NCBI GenBank assembly: GCA_009692845.1
Contig: SHYK01000002.1
Location: 1-64,000, forward strand
Direction: 5' to 3'
Source: Chloroflexota bacterium
GTDB taxonomy: Bacteria; Chloroflexota; UBA6077; SHYK01
Length of the DNA stretch: 64,000 nt
Shown: positions 50,760-60,352 of the stretch, one piece after another
How the letters are laid out: the number at the start of each line of letters is the position of its first letter
Position numbering within the stretch: position 1 is the stretch's first letter
The notes under the pieces: model-generated
What the model saw: only the letters and a program-made list of their open reading frames with translations
The model's database searches: none
Told to the model about the DNA's origin: nothing
Program-made: the position numbers and the translations under genes

Positions 50760-51485
50760 CTACGGTGAGGGCCGGGGCGTGCTGACAGGGGTGGAAGACG
50801 GTCCCGGCGTGAACGTCAGACTCGCTACGGGGTTAACGGATGGGGTCGGGGTAGCTGGCCCCCCGGTTGGCGAGCTGGCCGAGGGTGTCGGGGCACTGGG
50901 TATGGGTGTGAGGGTTGCTGGGGAGGTGGCAGTCGGCGGGAGTGCGGGGGGACTGGTCGAGCCAACTGGATTCCCGGGCAGCGCCACGGGGAGGGTCGGC
51001 CTTAGTGCGGTCGGGGAGGTGGCGGCAGACGCCGTCACCTCTGGGGCTGGGGTGGGCGTTGGAGTGAGGGATGGGGTGCCTGGGATGAGGGTCGGGGTCA
51101 CCTCGCTCGCGGGAATGGGTATCGAGGCGGCAGGCACGCGGTCTGGGATGATTATCTGGGGGGGTGGTGGAAGGGGTCCTAGGGTGGGTAGCTGGCGCCC
51201 CGGCGCGGCCGTGGTTGGGGCAGGCTCAGCTTCGTCAGCAGGGAACGTGACGCCCAGGGCCGGGAGCACCGCTGGCTGAGTCGTTGGGGCAACGACTTCG
51301 ACGGGTGCCAGCAAGGCGGTGGCTCCGAGCAGATAGAGGCTGGTCGAGAGCAGAAAAAGCAATATCGTAAAGTGCAGCGAGCCCGCCCGGAGATCGCTGA
51401 GTCCGCCGTACCAACTGAGACCCTGGCGCATTATCGGCGGCCAAACTAGCGGCGAGCCGACCAAGCCTTCGCGGCGCCGCCACAA
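50760..51485 (-). CDS. Membrane protein with long Pro/Thr-rich extracellular tail
   Basis: 241 residues. A basic N-terminus (MWRRREGLVGS) and one helix (HFTILLFLLSTSLYLLGATAL, residues about 38-58) precede about 180 residues rich in Pro, Thr, Ser and Ala (TPTPTPAPE, SSTPVSTPRPSP), an unstructured and possibly glycosylated stalk. No domain recognised. The opposite strand also has an open frame, but its Gly/Val content is the mirror of this bias and no start signal supports it. Probably cell-surface anchored. It lies downstream of serA on the same strand. Confidence 0.7.
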   Translation of the reverse strand: MWRRREGLVGSPLVWPPIMRQGLSWYGGLSDLRAGSLHFTILLFLLSTSLYLLGATALLAPVEVVAPTTQPAVLPALGVTFPADEAEPAPTTAAPGRQLPTLGPLPPPPQIIIPDRVPAASIPIPASEVTPTLIPGTPSLTPTPTPAPEVTASAATSPTALRPTLPVALPGNPVGSTSPPALPPTATSPATLTPIPSAPTPSASSPTGGPATPTPSVNPVASLTFTPGPSSTPVSTPRPSP

Positions 51486-51545
51486 GTCCAGGCGCCGCAG
51501 TGCCCGGCCTCGGATATCCCAGACTGACGCTACGAGATCACCAGC

Positions 51546-53120
51546 CTAGATCCGAACGATTTTGACGTCGCGTAGATCTGCGATTGCCTGAATGCGGAGG
51601 ATGACATCGTTGGGAACGGGGTTGTCGACTGAGAGCAACATCAAGGCAGGCCCTCGCGCGCTTTCCCTCCCCACTTGCATCGAAGAGATATTGATGTCTG
51701 CCTCGCCGAGGATTGTACCTACCTTCCCGACGATACCGGGCCGGTCGACGTGATGGGTGAGCAAGACATACCCGCCCGTGGGAACGACGGTAACCCAGTA
51801 ATCGTCAATACAGACGATGTGAGGCTCGCCATTGATCAGCGTGCCACCGACCAGGGACGTCGCCCGATCGGTTTGCACCCGCACCGAAACCAGATTGGCG
51901 TAGGTCTCAGCGGTGTTGGTCTTGCGCTCGGTGATATTGAGACCGCGGTTGCGGGCGACGATAGAAGCGTTGACGAGGTTGACTGGCTCCTGTGACACAT
52001 TTTCGAGCAGGCCGCGAATCGCTGACGCCAGCAAGACCGATGTGTCAAGCTCGGCAATCTCTCCGCTGTAGGTGATTTCCACGCTTCGCATCTGGCCCTC
52101 GGCCAATTGAGTGCAGAGGTTGCCGAGCGTCTGGGTCAGCTGGGCAAATGGGCCCAGCACGCGAGCGGCCTCCCCGGAAACGATCGGGGCGTTCACCGCG
52201 AATGGCGCCGGTCGGCCTTCGAGGACGGCGAGGATTTGCTCGGCGGTCTCGACGGCGACGCTGGCCTGGGCCTCCGTGGTGCTGGCGGCAAGGTGGGGTG
52301 TGGCCACTACGTGGGGGTGATGGACCAGCGGATTGTCAGCGGCCGGCTCAACCTTGAAGACGTCGAGCGCGGCTCCCGCGATCTGGCCTGCGTCTAGCGC
52401 TTCGATCAGCGCCACCTCGTCGACGAGCGCGCCGCGGGCGCAATTCACCAGCCAGGCGCTCGTCTTCATTTTGGCGAACTCGGGGCCTCCAATCAGGTTG
52501 TCATTCTGACCGGTGGCGGGGACGTGGAGAGTCAGAAAATCGGAGCGGGCCAACAGCGTGTCTCGGTCGACGATCTCGACTCCGGCCCGGTGAAAGGCGT
52601 CTTCGGGCAGAAAGGGATCGTGGGCGATCACCTCCATCTCGAAGGCTTGGGCCCGCTTAGCAACCGCGGTTCCGATGCGACCCATGCCGTAAACGCCCAG
52701 GGTTTTCCCCCTGAGCTCGGTCCCGACGAACTGGGATCGGACCCAGCGGCCCTCCCGCAAGGATTGTGCCGCTTGAGGGATGTTGCGAGCGGCCGCCATG
52801 ATCAGGCCAAAGGTGTGCTCGGCAGTTGTAATAGTGATTGCGGCCGGGGCATTGACGACGACGATACCGCGCTCGGTCGCCGCCTCGACGTCGATGTTGT
52901 CAACGCCGACCCCAGCCCGGCCGATCACCTTCAGTTGCTTTCCAGCGCTGATCACCTCGGCGGTCACCCGGGTTTCGCTACGAACGATCAGGCCCTCATA
53001 ATCGCCGACCAGCGAAAGCAATTCTTCCCTGCTCAGCCCGAGCCGGACGTCCACCTGGACGTGCTTTGCAAGGGCATCGATACCGTCCTGCGCGATGGGA
53101 TCGACGACGAGGATCGCCAT
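51546..53120 (-). CDS. serA: D-3-phosphoglycerate dehydrogenase
   Basis: 524 residues: catalytic/NAD domains ([64 protein letters not shown]), an allosteric substrate-binding domain and a C-terminal ACT domain ([20 protein letters not shown]) that usually binds serine. It starts serine synthesis. The class V aminotransferase gene is 10 bp upstream on the same strand and could supply the transaminase step. Confidence 0.96.
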   Translation of the reverse strand: MAILVVDPIAQDGIDALAKHVQVDVRLGLSREELLSLVGDYEGLIVRSETRVTAEVISAGKQLKVIGRAGVGVDNIDVEAATERGIVVVNAPAAITITTAEHTFGLIMAAARNIPQAAQSLREGRWVRSQFVGTELRGKTLGVYGMGRIGTAVAKRAQAFEMEVIAHDPFLPEDAFHRAGVEIVDRDTLLARSDFLTLHVPATGQNDNLIGGPEFAKMKTSAWLVNCARGALVDEVALIEALDAGQIAGAALDVFKVEPAADNPLVHHPHVVATPHLAASTTEAQASVAVETAEQILAVLEGRPAPFAVNAPIVSGEAARVLGPFAQLTQTLGNLCTQLAEGQMRSVEITYSGEIAELDTSVLLASAIRGLLENVSQEPVNLVNASIVARNRGLNITERKTNTAETYANLVSVRVQTDRATSLVGGTLINGEPHIVCIDDYWVTVVPTGGYVLLTHHVDRPGIVGKVGTILGEADINISSMQVGRESARGPALMLLSVDNPVPNDVILRIQAIADLRDVKIVRI

Positions 53121-53130
53121 GATCCGCCGG

Positions 53131-54246
53131 TTAGCCTTTAGCGGTTGCTCGGCTGAGCACCTTCTCGAGCGAATCCATGGTCAGGTCAATGTCGTGTTCG
53201 TCCACCCAGCCGAGGTGCCCGATGCGGAGGGAAGTATTCGTGTATGCCCCTTGACCCAATGCGATCACCGTGTCGTATTCGTCTTCCAGCATGTTGGCGA
53301 GTGGCCTGGAGTCCATGCCTTCCGGCGTGTAGAAGGCGGTCACGGTATTGGAGGCGTGGTGGGGGTCGGCGAAGAGCTTGAGTCCCATCTCCACGGCGCG
53401 ATCCCGACAACGCTGGGCAACCCGGCCATGGCGGGCAAAAATTTCTTCCCGGCCCTCCTCGCGCATCATGCGCAGGGCCACCTGCAGTCCAAAGAAGATG
53501 CTGACCGCGGGTGTCCAAGGAGTCTCGCCGTGCTCCAGATAGCGTTTGGCGTCGGAAAAATCCCAGTACACGCGGGGCAGCTTGGCCTGAGCGTGACGCT
53601 CCCAGGCAAACGGGCTCACCGAAGCAAAAGCGAGCCCGGGCGGAACCATCCAGCCTTTTTGGGAGCCACTGAGCACCACGTCGCATCCCCACTCATCGGT
53701 CTTGAGATCGATGGATCCCACCGAACTGATGCCGTCGACAATGAGGAGCTTTCCCCGTTGTTTGACCACGCGGGCAATCGATTCGAGCGGGTTGGTGGTG
53801 CCGGTTGAGGTCTCGTTGTGGGTGACGAGAACCGTGGTGATGCCCGGATCGGCGTCGAGCGCCTGGGCGACCGCGTCTGCTTGAGCCGCGTGGCCGGCCG
53901 GGATCTGAAGCTTGGTGACGTCGACCCCGAACTTTGCCGCCATCGAGGCGAAGCGATCGCCGAAGTTTCCGATGGAGACTGATAGCACTTTCTCACCTGG
54001 AGAAAGTGTATTGACGATGGCCGCTTCCATCACGCCGGTGCCGGATCCGGTAAGGATCAGGAGGTCGTTCTCGGTCTGGAAGAAGTGCTTGAGGCCCTCG
54101 GTGACCTCGCCAATGATCTGCCCGAACACACGGCCGCGGTGATTAATCATCTGGGTCTGCAGGGCCTCGCGGACCTCCGGTGGGAGAGGCGTAGGCCCAG
54201 GAATGCGCAGGTTCATTAAGCCTCCATGTTGATGGGGGAACGGCAC
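53131..54246 (-). CDS. Class V aminotransferase (serine-glyoxylate/alanine-glyoxylate type)
   Basis: 371 residues. RIPGPTPLPPEVREALQTQMINHRG opens the fold; SGTGVMEAAIVNTLSPGEKVL binds the PLP phosphate; LLIVDGISSVGSIDLKTDEWG and VVLSGSQKGWMVPPGLAF carry the Asp and the PLP-Lys. The family includes serine-pyruvate and alanine-glyoxylate aminotransferases and some archaeal-like enzymes replacing SerC. Next to serA the phosphoserine or serine role is likely, though a glyoxylate-detoxifying role would suit the CitE-type lyase elsewhere in the window. Confidence 0.92.
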   Translation of the reverse strand: MPFPHQHGGLMNLRIPGPTPLPPEVREALQTQMINHRGRVFGQIIGEVTEGLKHFFQTENDLLILTGSGTGVMEAAIVNTLSPGEKVLSVSIGNFGDRFASMAAKFGVDVTKLQIPAGHAAQADAVAQALDADPGITTVLVTHNETSTGTTNPLESIARVVKQRGKLLIVDGISSVGSIDLKTDEWGCDVVLSGSQKGWMVPPGLAFASVSPFAWERHAQAKLPRVYWDFSDAKRYLEHGETPWTPAVSIFFGLQVALRMMREEGREEIFARHGRVAQRCRDRAVEMGLKLFADPHHASNTVTAFYTPEGMDSRPLANMLEDEYDTVIALGQGAYTNTSLRIGHLGWVDEHDIDLTMDSLEKVLSRATAKG

Positions 54247-54403
54247 CAGTAACTATAAGGGCCGGGGGCCTTCAGTTACAGCCGAGTCAATGAAATCGCG
54301 CCGATAGCGTCGCGGTCGACCTGGCCAGATCCAGAGCTCGGTCGTGTAATCCGAGTCTTGGTAACATGCGGGCGCCGATATTCCATGACGGAGCGTACCA
54401 ACC

Positions 54404-54916
54404 GTGGATCTTGCGAAGAAGATTCGGGATGTGCCCGACTTCCCAGTCGAGGGCATCCTTTTCAAAGATATCACGACCCTCCTCCAGGATGGCCAGGCGT
54501 TCCGGGAAGCGGTGGACAGGCTCTACGTTCAGACTCAGCCGCTCGATGCCGAGGTGGTAGTGGGGATGGAATCCCGGGGGTTCATCTTCGCGGCCCCACT
54601 GGCCTATCGATTGGGAGTCGGCTTCGTCCCGGTCCGCAAGCTCGGGAAGCTGCCCGGCGATACGCTGAGCGTCGAGTACGACCTCGAATATGGAAGCAAC
54701 ACGCTCGAGATCCATCGAGACGCGATCATTCCCGGGCAGCGAGTGCTGGTGGTGGACGACCTGCTCGCCACTGGTGGGACGGTGAGCGCGACCGTGGACC
54801 TGATTCGCCAACTGGGAGGGAATGTGGTGGCGGCCGTGTTCTTGATCGAGCTCGCCGCGCTGGGTGGTCGCGAGCGGCTGGACGGATTTCCAATCATCTC
54901 TTTGATTGCATTTTGA
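54404..54916 (+). CDS. apt: Adenine phosphoribosyltransferase
   Basis: 170 residues, GTG start. The PRPP motif is VLVVDDLLATGGTVSATV; VPDFPVEGILFKDITTLL and GMESRGFIFAAPLAYRLG are diagnostic. It salvages adenine to AMP. As MtnP (56.2 kb) releases adenine from methylthioadenosine, the pair would recycle the purine. The stop is followed by an intergenic C-rich repeat. Confidence 0.95.
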   Translation: MDLAKKIRDVPDFPVEGILFKDITTLLQDGQAFREAVDRLYVQTQPLDAEVVVGMESRGFIFAAPLAYRLGVGFVPVRKLGKLPGDTLSVEYDLEYGSNTLEIHRDAIIPGQRVLVVDDLLATGGTVSATVDLIRQLGGNVVAAVFLIELAALGGRERLDGFPIISLIAF

Positions 54917-55000
54917 AGCCCACCCGCCCGCCCCATGTGAATTGGGGGACTAGCCCCCCCCCAAACCCCCGGTGGGCCGGGGTCCGAAGGCCACCGAAAC
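54917..55000 (+). repeat. Degenerate copy of intergenic repeat family P
   Basis: Directly after the apt stop the text GCCCACCCGCCCGCCCC and later GGGCCGGGGTCCGAAGGCCACC resembles the P copies at 16064 and 59165 but is longer and diverged, with an extra GGGGGACTAGCCCCC hairpin. Alignment would be needed to be sure. Confidence 0.4.
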
Positions 55001-55130
55001 TCAGATGGCCCTCCCCCGACCTTGGCCTCGCGGGCCGGTGGCTGGCCTGTTCGCCTACGGCCCGCGAGGCGAGACCTTCCTCATCGTGCCTGCCAGAGCC
55101 AGAAAGGAAGCTCCGGGTTGAGGGGACCCG

Positions 55131-56168
55131 GTGAGAACGATTTTTCGGGAGGGGGCGGTCGTCAAGCTGATCGACCAGACCCGGTTGCCGGGCGAGTTGG
55201 TGCTGTTTGAGTGCACCCGGGCGGTGGATCTCGCCGAGGCGATCACGTCAATGAGGATCCGGGGCGCACCGGCCCTGGGGGTAGCTGGCGCCTACGGGGT
55301 TGCCCTCGCCGCGGAGGAAGCTCTGCCGGTGGTTTCGGCTTTCCTGGCCAGCGTGCGGGCGACGGCCGAGCTGCTGCGGGCGACCCGGCCCACAGCGGTA
55401 AATCTGGGCTGGGGCATTGACCAGGCGCTCGATTTGGTTGGGGGCAGTGATGGTCACGATGCAGTCACGATCCGCGAGAAGCTCTGGGCGCTGGCCGATC
55501 GGCTGGCCGAGGCCGACATCGAGATCAACCAGCGAATCGGAGTAAATGGGGCGGGGCTGATTCCGGATGGCGCGAACATCTTGACGCATTGCAACACTGG
55601 CGCACTGGCCGCGGTCGATTGGGGGACCGCCCTGGGGGTGATTCGGCGCGCGGCCGGCGAAGGTAAGCGCCTACAGGTTTTCGTGGATGAGACTCGTCCG
55701 TTCTTGCAAGGGTCGCGGCTGACCGCCTGGGAGTTGCAGCAGGCCGGCATTCCTTATACGGTGATTACGGACAGCATGGCCGGCCATTTCATGGCCCGCG
55801 GGGAGATCGATCTGTGCATCGTGGGCGCGGATCGCATCGCCGCTTGTGGCGATGTCGCGAACAAGATCGGGACCTATTCGGTGGCCGTGTTGGCCCAGGC
55901 CCACCGTTTGCCCTTCTACGTCGCTGCTCCGACTTCGACGATTGACCTGAGAATCGAGACGGGTGCCGAGATCCCGATCGAGGAGCGCAGCCCCGATGAG
56001 GTCCTGAGCCTGGCCGGAGTCCGGATCGCGCCGGCCGGGGCCTCCGCCCGCCATCCCGCATTTGACATAACACCGGCCCGACTCGTCACCGGCATCATTA
56101 CCGAGTTTGGTATAGCGCGACCACCATATGAAGAGTCGCTGGCGGCTGCGGTGGCGAGTGCCCGGTGA
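55131..56168 (+). CDS. mtnA: S-methyl-5-thioribose-1-phosphate isomerase
   Basis: 345 residues. Active-site Cys in NILTHCNTGALAAVDWGTAL; Asp in VVGADRIAACGDVANKIGTY (IVGADRIAACGDVANK); family signatures TSMRIRGAPALGVAGAYG and VDETRPFLQGSRLTAWEL. It converts MTR-1-P to MTRu-1-P in methionine salvage; eIF2B-like aldose isomerases are the nearest alternative. It is followed by mtnP, the enzyme one step earlier in the pathway. Confidence 0.95.
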   Translation: MRTIFREGAVVKLIDQTRLPGELVLFECTRAVDLAEAITSMRIRGAPALGVAGAYGVALAAEEALPVVSAFLASVRATAELLRATRPTAVNLGWGIDQALDLVGGSDGHDAVTIREKLWALADRLAEADIEINQRIGVNGAGLIPDGANILTHCNTGALAAVDWGTALGVIRRAAGEGKRLQVFVDETRPFLQGSRLTAWELQQAGIPYTVITDSMAGHFMARGEIDLCIVGADRIAACGDVANKIGTYSVAVLAQAHRLPFYVAAPTSTIDLRIETGAEIPIEERSPDEVLSLAGVRIAPAGASARHPAFDITPARLVTGIITEFGIARPPYEESLAAAVASAR

Positions 56169-56205
56169 AGGATGTGATTGGGTTGCGATGGCCGACGGAG
56201 GCGCA

Positions 56206-57018
56206 ATGATTGGCCGACAGGATGTGGCGGAGATCGGGGTGTTCGGTGGCTCAGGCTTCTACAGCCTGCTGGAAAATCCGGTGGAGCAGACCATCAACAC
56301 GCCGTATGGTCATACCAGCGACCGGATCGCGATCGGTGAGCTGGCCGGGCGTCGAGTCGCCTTCATGCCGCGTCACGGGGCCGGCCACCGTTTTCCGGCC
56401 CACCGGGTCAACTACCGAGCCAACGTCTGGGCGATGTGGCACCTGGGGGTGAGCCGGATCCTGGGCCCCTGCGCAGCGGGCAGCCTGCAAGCCGGCGTCG
56501 CTCCGGGGGACTTCGTGTTCTGCGATCAGTTCGTGGATCGGACCTCTGGGCGAGCGGACACGTTCTACGATGGCCCGATGGCGGTGCACATCAGCTCCGC
56601 GGACCCGTACTGTCCGGAGCTGCGCGCGCTCGGGATCGAAGAATCCCGAAGGCTGGGGATCGCCACCCACGAACAGGGAACCGTGGTGGTGATCCAGGGC
56701 CCTCGGTTCAGCACTCGGGCCGAGAGCCAATGGTTCTCCAGCATGGGCTGGGAAGTCATCAATATGACGCAGTATCCGGAGGCTATCCTCGCCCGAGAAC
56801 TGGAGATCTGCTATCTCAATATTTCGCTTATCACCGATTGGGACGTGGGGCTAGAAGGACAACCTGAGGTGCGTCCAGTCACGGTGGAGGAGGTCATTCG
56901 CGTTTTTAACGCAAATAACGAACGGCTTCGGGAGCTGCTCTATCGGCTGGTCCCCCGCATCTCGGAGGACCGTGCTTGCTCCTGTTCGACGGCGCTTTCA
57001 GGGGCGGTAATCAGTTGA
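56206..57018 (+). CDS. mtnP: S-methyl-5'-thioadenosine phosphorylase
   Basis: 270 residues from ATG 56206, which has GGAGG four bases upstream; ATG 56188 is an alternative. PNP/MTAP type II: IGVFGGSGFYSLLE, PRHGAGHRFPAHRVNYRANV, EVINMTQYPEAILARELEICYLNIS with TDWD where most relatives have TDYD. It splits MTA into adenine and MTR-1-P, which mtnA and apt then use. A PfkB kinase starts in its stop codon (TTGA). Confidence 0.93.
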   Translation: MIGRQDVAEIGVFGGSGFYSLLENPVEQTINTPYGHTSDRIAIGELAGRRVAFMPRHGAGHRFPAHRVNYRANVWAMWHLGVSRILGPCAAGSLQAGVAPGDFVFCDQFVDRTSGRADTFYDGPMAVHISSADPYCPELRALGIEESRRLGIATHEQGTVVVIQGPRFSTRAESQWFSSMGWEVINMTQYPEAILARELEICYLNISLITDWDVGLEGQPEVRPVTVEEVIRVFNANNERLRELLYRLVPRISEDRACSCSTALSGAVIS

Positions 57019-57959
57019 GATCTCCCCTACTGGTGGTGGGGTCGCTGGGTCTGGACTCGCTTAAGACTCCAACCGGCGAGGTCGAGGCGACGCTGGGTGG
57101 CACGGCGGCCTACTTTGCGATGGCGGCGAGTCTCTACACCGATGTGTGGCTGGTGGCCGCGGTCGGGACCGACTTTCCACCCGCCTATCGGCGAGCCCTG
57201 GAGGAGCGAACGGTTGACCTTACCGGGCTGCAAGTGCTCGACGGGGAGACCTTCCGATGGAGTGGCGAGTACGGCGCGGATCTGAACGTTGCGCACACGC
57301 TCGAAATTCACCTGAATGTCTTCTCGGAGTTTCACCCGACGCTGCCCACCGCATATCGGCAGGCTGGCTTGGTGTTTCTGGCGAATATTCAGCCGGCGTT
57401 GCAGCTCGAGGTGCTCCAGCAGGTGGAAAAGCCTAGCCTCGTGGCGGTGGACTCCCGCGACCTGTGGATTCAGATGAGTCGGGACGAGCTGACCGAAGTG
57501 ATCCGGAAATCGGACCTGGTGTTCCTGAACGACGCTGAGATTCGGGAATACACCAGGGAGGCCAATCTGGTGGCGGCGGCCCGTTCCGTTTTAGCCCTGG
57601 GGCCTCGATTGGTGGTCATCAAGAAGGGGGAGCACGGGGCGATTCTGGTCAGCCAGGAAGATGGCATGTTTGCGATTCCTGCCTTCCCGCACGAATTGGT
57701 GGCCGATCCGACTGGGGCGGGGGACTCCTTTGCGGGAGCGATGCTCGGCTATCTGGCCCGCCGAGGGGGGACCGATATCGGCGCATTGCGGCGGGCCGTC
57801 GTCCACGGGTCGGCGGTCGCTTCGTTTACCGTGCAGGCGCTGGGCACCGAGCGTCTCGCCGCACTTACTATGGACGAGGTTCTGCAACGGTGCCGGGCGT
57901 TCCGTTATCTTACGCAGTTCGACGATGACGTTGAGGGCGTCTGGGAGAAAGGTACGTGA
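57015..57959 (+). CDS. PfkB-family sugar/nucleoside kinase
   Basis: About 314 residues from TTG 57015, which overlaps the mtnP stop. Ribokinase fold: [34 protein letters not shown], the anion hole [21 protein letters not shown] near residue 245. Members phosphorylate ribose, fructose-6-P, adenosine and others. Its place between mtnP and metK suggests a salvage role, for example on methylthioribose or adenosine, but this is inference. Confidence 0.88.
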   Translation: MRSPLLVVGSLGLDSLKTPTGEVEATLGGTAAYFAMAASLYTDVWLVAAVGTDFPPAYRRALEERTVDLTGLQVLDGETFRWSGEYGADLNVAHTLEIHLNVFSEFHPTLPTAYRQAGLVFLANIQPALQLEVLQQVEKPSLVAVDSRDLWIQMSRDELTEVIRKSDLVFLNDAEIREYTREANLVAAARSVLALGPRLVVIKKGEHGAILVSQEDGMFAIPAFPHELVADPTGAGDSFAGAMLGYLARRGGTDIGALRRAVVHGSAVASFTVQALGTERLAALTMDEVLQRCRAFRYLTQFDDDVEGVWEKGT

Positions 57960-59167
57960 GCACCAGTTTTATGACCTCGCCGCGACTACTATTCACCTCG
58001 GAGTCGGTGACCGAGGGGCATCCGGACAAGCTTTGTGACCAGGTTTCGGATGCGATTCTGGACGCCGTGCTGACCCAGGATCCGTTTGGTCGGGTGGCGG
58101 CCGAAACGGCGGCCAGCACAGGGATCATGGTGGTGCTGGGCGAGATCACGACCACCGCGAAAGTCGATTACCAGGCGGTTATTCGAGAGGCAATCGTCGA
58201 AGCGGGCTATTCCGACGTGAGAGTCGGTTTTGATGGCAATTCCTGTCAAGTGATTGTCTCGCTCAAGCAGCAATCGCCGGACATTGCCATGGGAGTGAAC
58301 AACGCGCTGGAGACGAAGGCTGGCTCTGAGTCGGATGAAGGAGATGAGCTTGGAGCGGGCGACCAGGGCATGATGATTGGCTTCGCTTGCAATGAGACGC
58401 CGGAGCTCATGCCTCTCCCGATTGCTTTGGCTCACCAGCTTACCAAGCGGCTCTCGGAGGTCCGACGCAAAGGCATTCTGCCCTGGGTCCGCCCGGACGG
58501 AAAGTCGCAGGTGACGGTCGAATATCAATATGGGAAGCCGGTCCGGGTTGAGACGGTTGTGATCTCCACCCAGCACGATCCGGACGTGACCCACGAGCAA
58601 ATCGAAGAAGACATTATCGACCAGGTGATCCGTCCGACGATTCCGTCTTCCATGCTGACAGGTACCCGATTCCTGGTGAATCCGACCGGTCGCTTCGTGG
58701 TCGGCGGGCCGGAGGGCGACGCCGGGCTGACGGGCCGGAAAATCATCGTAGATACCTACGGCGGGATGGCCCGGCATGGTGGCGGGGCTTTCTCGGGGAA
58801 GGATCCGACCAAAGTCGACCGGTCGGCTGCCTATGCCGCGCGCTACGTGGCGAAAAATGTGGTGGCGGCGGGGCTGGCGGATCGATTTGAGATCCAACTC
58901 GCCTACGCGATCGGTGTGGCGACGCCGGTTTCCATTATGTGTGAGTCGTTCGGCACCGAGCATGTGCCACTTGACGTGATCGAGCGGTGTGTCCACGAAT
59001 GCTTCGATTTGCGGCCGTCCCGGATTCTGGAGGTGCTGCGTCTGCGGCGACCGATCTACCGGAAGACGGCGGCCTACGGACATTTTGGCCGGACGGACAT
59101 TGACGCTCCCTGGGAAGCTACGGATAAGGTTAAGATGCTCCGGGCGTGCGCGGGCCTGACGGACTAG
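57956..59167 (+). CDS. metK: S-adenosylmethionine synthetase
   Basis: 403 residues, GTG overlapping the kinase by four bases. [40 protein letters not shown], the P-loop-like [19 protein letters not shown] and a C-terminal YGHFGRTD are all intact. It makes SAM from methionine and ATP, closing a cycle with mtnP and mtnA. Its TAG stop is the first triplet of repeat P copy 3. Confidence 0.97.
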   Translation: MSTSFMTSPRLLFTSESVTEGHPDKLCDQVSDAILDAVLTQDPFGRVAAETAASTGIMVVLGEITTTAKVDYQAVIREAIVEAGYSDVRVGFDGNSCQVIVSLKQQSPDIAMGVNNALETKAGSESDEGDELGAGDQGMMIGFACNETPELMPLPIALAHQLTKRLSEVRRKGILPWVRPDGKSQVTVEYQYGKPVRVETVVISTQHDPDVTHEQIEEDIIDQVIRPTIPSSMLTGTRFLVNPTGRFVVGGPEGDAGLTGRKIIVDTYGGMARHGGGAFSGKDPTKVDRSAAYAARYVAKNVVAAGLADRFEIQLAYAIGVATPVSIMCESFGTEHVPLDVIERCVHECFDLRPSRILEVLRLRRPIYRKTAAYGHFGRTDIDAPWEATDKVKMLRACAGLTD

Positions 59168-59221
59168 GTTAGGACGCCCACCCGCTCCCCCTGGGGCCTT
59201 CGGCCCCTGACCCCCGGTCTA
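59165..59221 (+). repeat. Intergenic repeat family P, copy 3 (cUUCGg hairpin)
   Basis: TAGGTTAGGACGCCCACCCG starts at the metK stop; the core GGGGC-CTTCGG-CCCC has a C(UUCG)G tetraloop with five flanking G-C pairs, then CCTGACCCCCGG. Matches the reverse of the copy at 16064 in almost every base. Likely a transcription terminator carried by a mobile repeat. Confidence 0.8.
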
Positions 59222-59308
59222 CGGGCAGGATTACTGGAGCACGGTTATGGTCAGTGTTGCGGTTCCATGGGCTGGAGTGTCTCCAATTGACGGGTCTGGG
59301 GGAGCAGC

Positions 59309-60271
59309 GTGCGGTCGCTGATCACCGGGGTGGGTGGCTTCGCCGGGCAGCACCTCGCGGCGCGGCTTCTCACCGACTCGGCCGCTCAGGTTTTCGGGGT
59401 CGCCCGAACCGCGGTGCACTGGCACGATCCCGATTTGGGTCAGAATCGGGGCCTCGAGTTGGTCCAGGCCGACTTGCTGTCAGCCGAAGAAGCGCGCCGA
59501 GCGGTGAAGCTGGCCCGGCCGGATCACGTGTATCTACTGGCGGCTCAATCCTCGCCGCCGGAAGCATTCGTCGATCCGTTGAAGACCATTACGAACAATG
59601 TGGCTTGCGTCGTCAACGTGCTCGAAGCCCTGCGAGATCTCACGGCTGATGCCCGGGTGCTGGTGGTGAGCTCGGCGGCGGTCTACGGATCGTCGCCGGC
59701 CGGGGGCGAGTCAATTGGGGAGTCGGCGCCGATGGCCCCGGATAATCCGTATGCGGTAAGCAAGGCAGTCCAGGATATGCTGGGTTATCAATACTATGCC
59801 TCGTATGGGTTGCAGGTTATCCGGGTGCGTCCGTTCAACCACATCGGTCCAGGCCAGGACGAACGGTTTGCGGCGGCTGGGTTTGCCAAGCAGATCACCG
59901 AAGCCGAGGCCGGGCGCAGGGATCGGGTGATCGATGCGGGTAACCTGAGCGCCGAGCGAGATTTCACGGACGTCCGGGATATGGTGCGGGCCTACCAGCT
60001 CGCGCTGGTCCGCTGCGAGGCGGGCAAAACCTATAATCTGGCAAGTGGCCGAGCACGATCGGTCCAAAGCCTGCTCGATGGCCTGGCAGCGCGGAGCAGC
60101 GTCCCGATTACGGTGCGATTTGACCCTACTCGGGCGCGGCCGGTAGACGCACCGATCCTTGTGGGGGACGCGTCATTGTTTAGAGAGCGGTCGAATTGGG
60201 TTCCCGAGATCCCGTTTGAACAGACGCTGCAGGACATTCTCGATGACTGGCGGCGGCGAGTCGGGGCGTAG
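59309..60271 (+). CDS. NAD-dependent epimerase/dehydratase (GDP-mannose 4,6-dehydratase-like)
   Basis: 320 residues. Rossmann loop SLITGVGGFAGQHLAARLL, the catalytic YAVSKAVQDMLGYQYYASYG with Tyr-x-x-x-Lys, and RVRPFNHIGPGQDERFAAAGF mark an extended SDR of the GDP-mannose dehydratase/RmlD group. It probably modifies a nucleotide sugar for surface glycans, with the phosphohexomutase and cupin genes downstream. Exact sugar unknown. Confidence 0.9.
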   Translation: MRSLITGVGGFAGQHLAARLLTDSAAQVFGVARTAVHWHDPDLGQNRGLELVQADLLSAEEARRAVKLARPDHVYLLAAQSSPPEAFVDPLKTITNNVACVVNVLEALRDLTADARVLVVSSAAVYGSSPAGGESIGESAPMAPDNPYAVSKAVQDMLGYQYYASYGLQVIRVRPFNHIGPGQDERFAAAGFAKQITEAEAGRRDRVIDAGNLSAERDFTDVRDMVRAYQLALVRCEAGKTYNLASGRARSVQSLLDGLAARSSVPITVRFDPTRARPVDAPILVGDASLFRERSNWVPEIPFEQTLQDILDDWRRRVGA

Positions 60272-60352
60272 CGGATGGCACAGGGCCTAGGACAGGCAAA
60301 GTGCGAGGCCCATCTTTCCAAGGTTAGGCGTGAGTAGGTGGCTGGGGAAATA

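Noticed and set aside
50722-51279. Plus-strand Gly/Val-rich open frame opposite the Pro/Thr-rich protein
   Set aside because: It has no start signal, and the minus-strand frame has a clear membrane helix and a typical Pro/Thr stalk; codon mirror effects explain the open frame.
54917-55130. SAM riboswitch ahead of mtnA
   Set aside because: The region is a C-rich repeat with no SAM-I or SAM-II core sequence.
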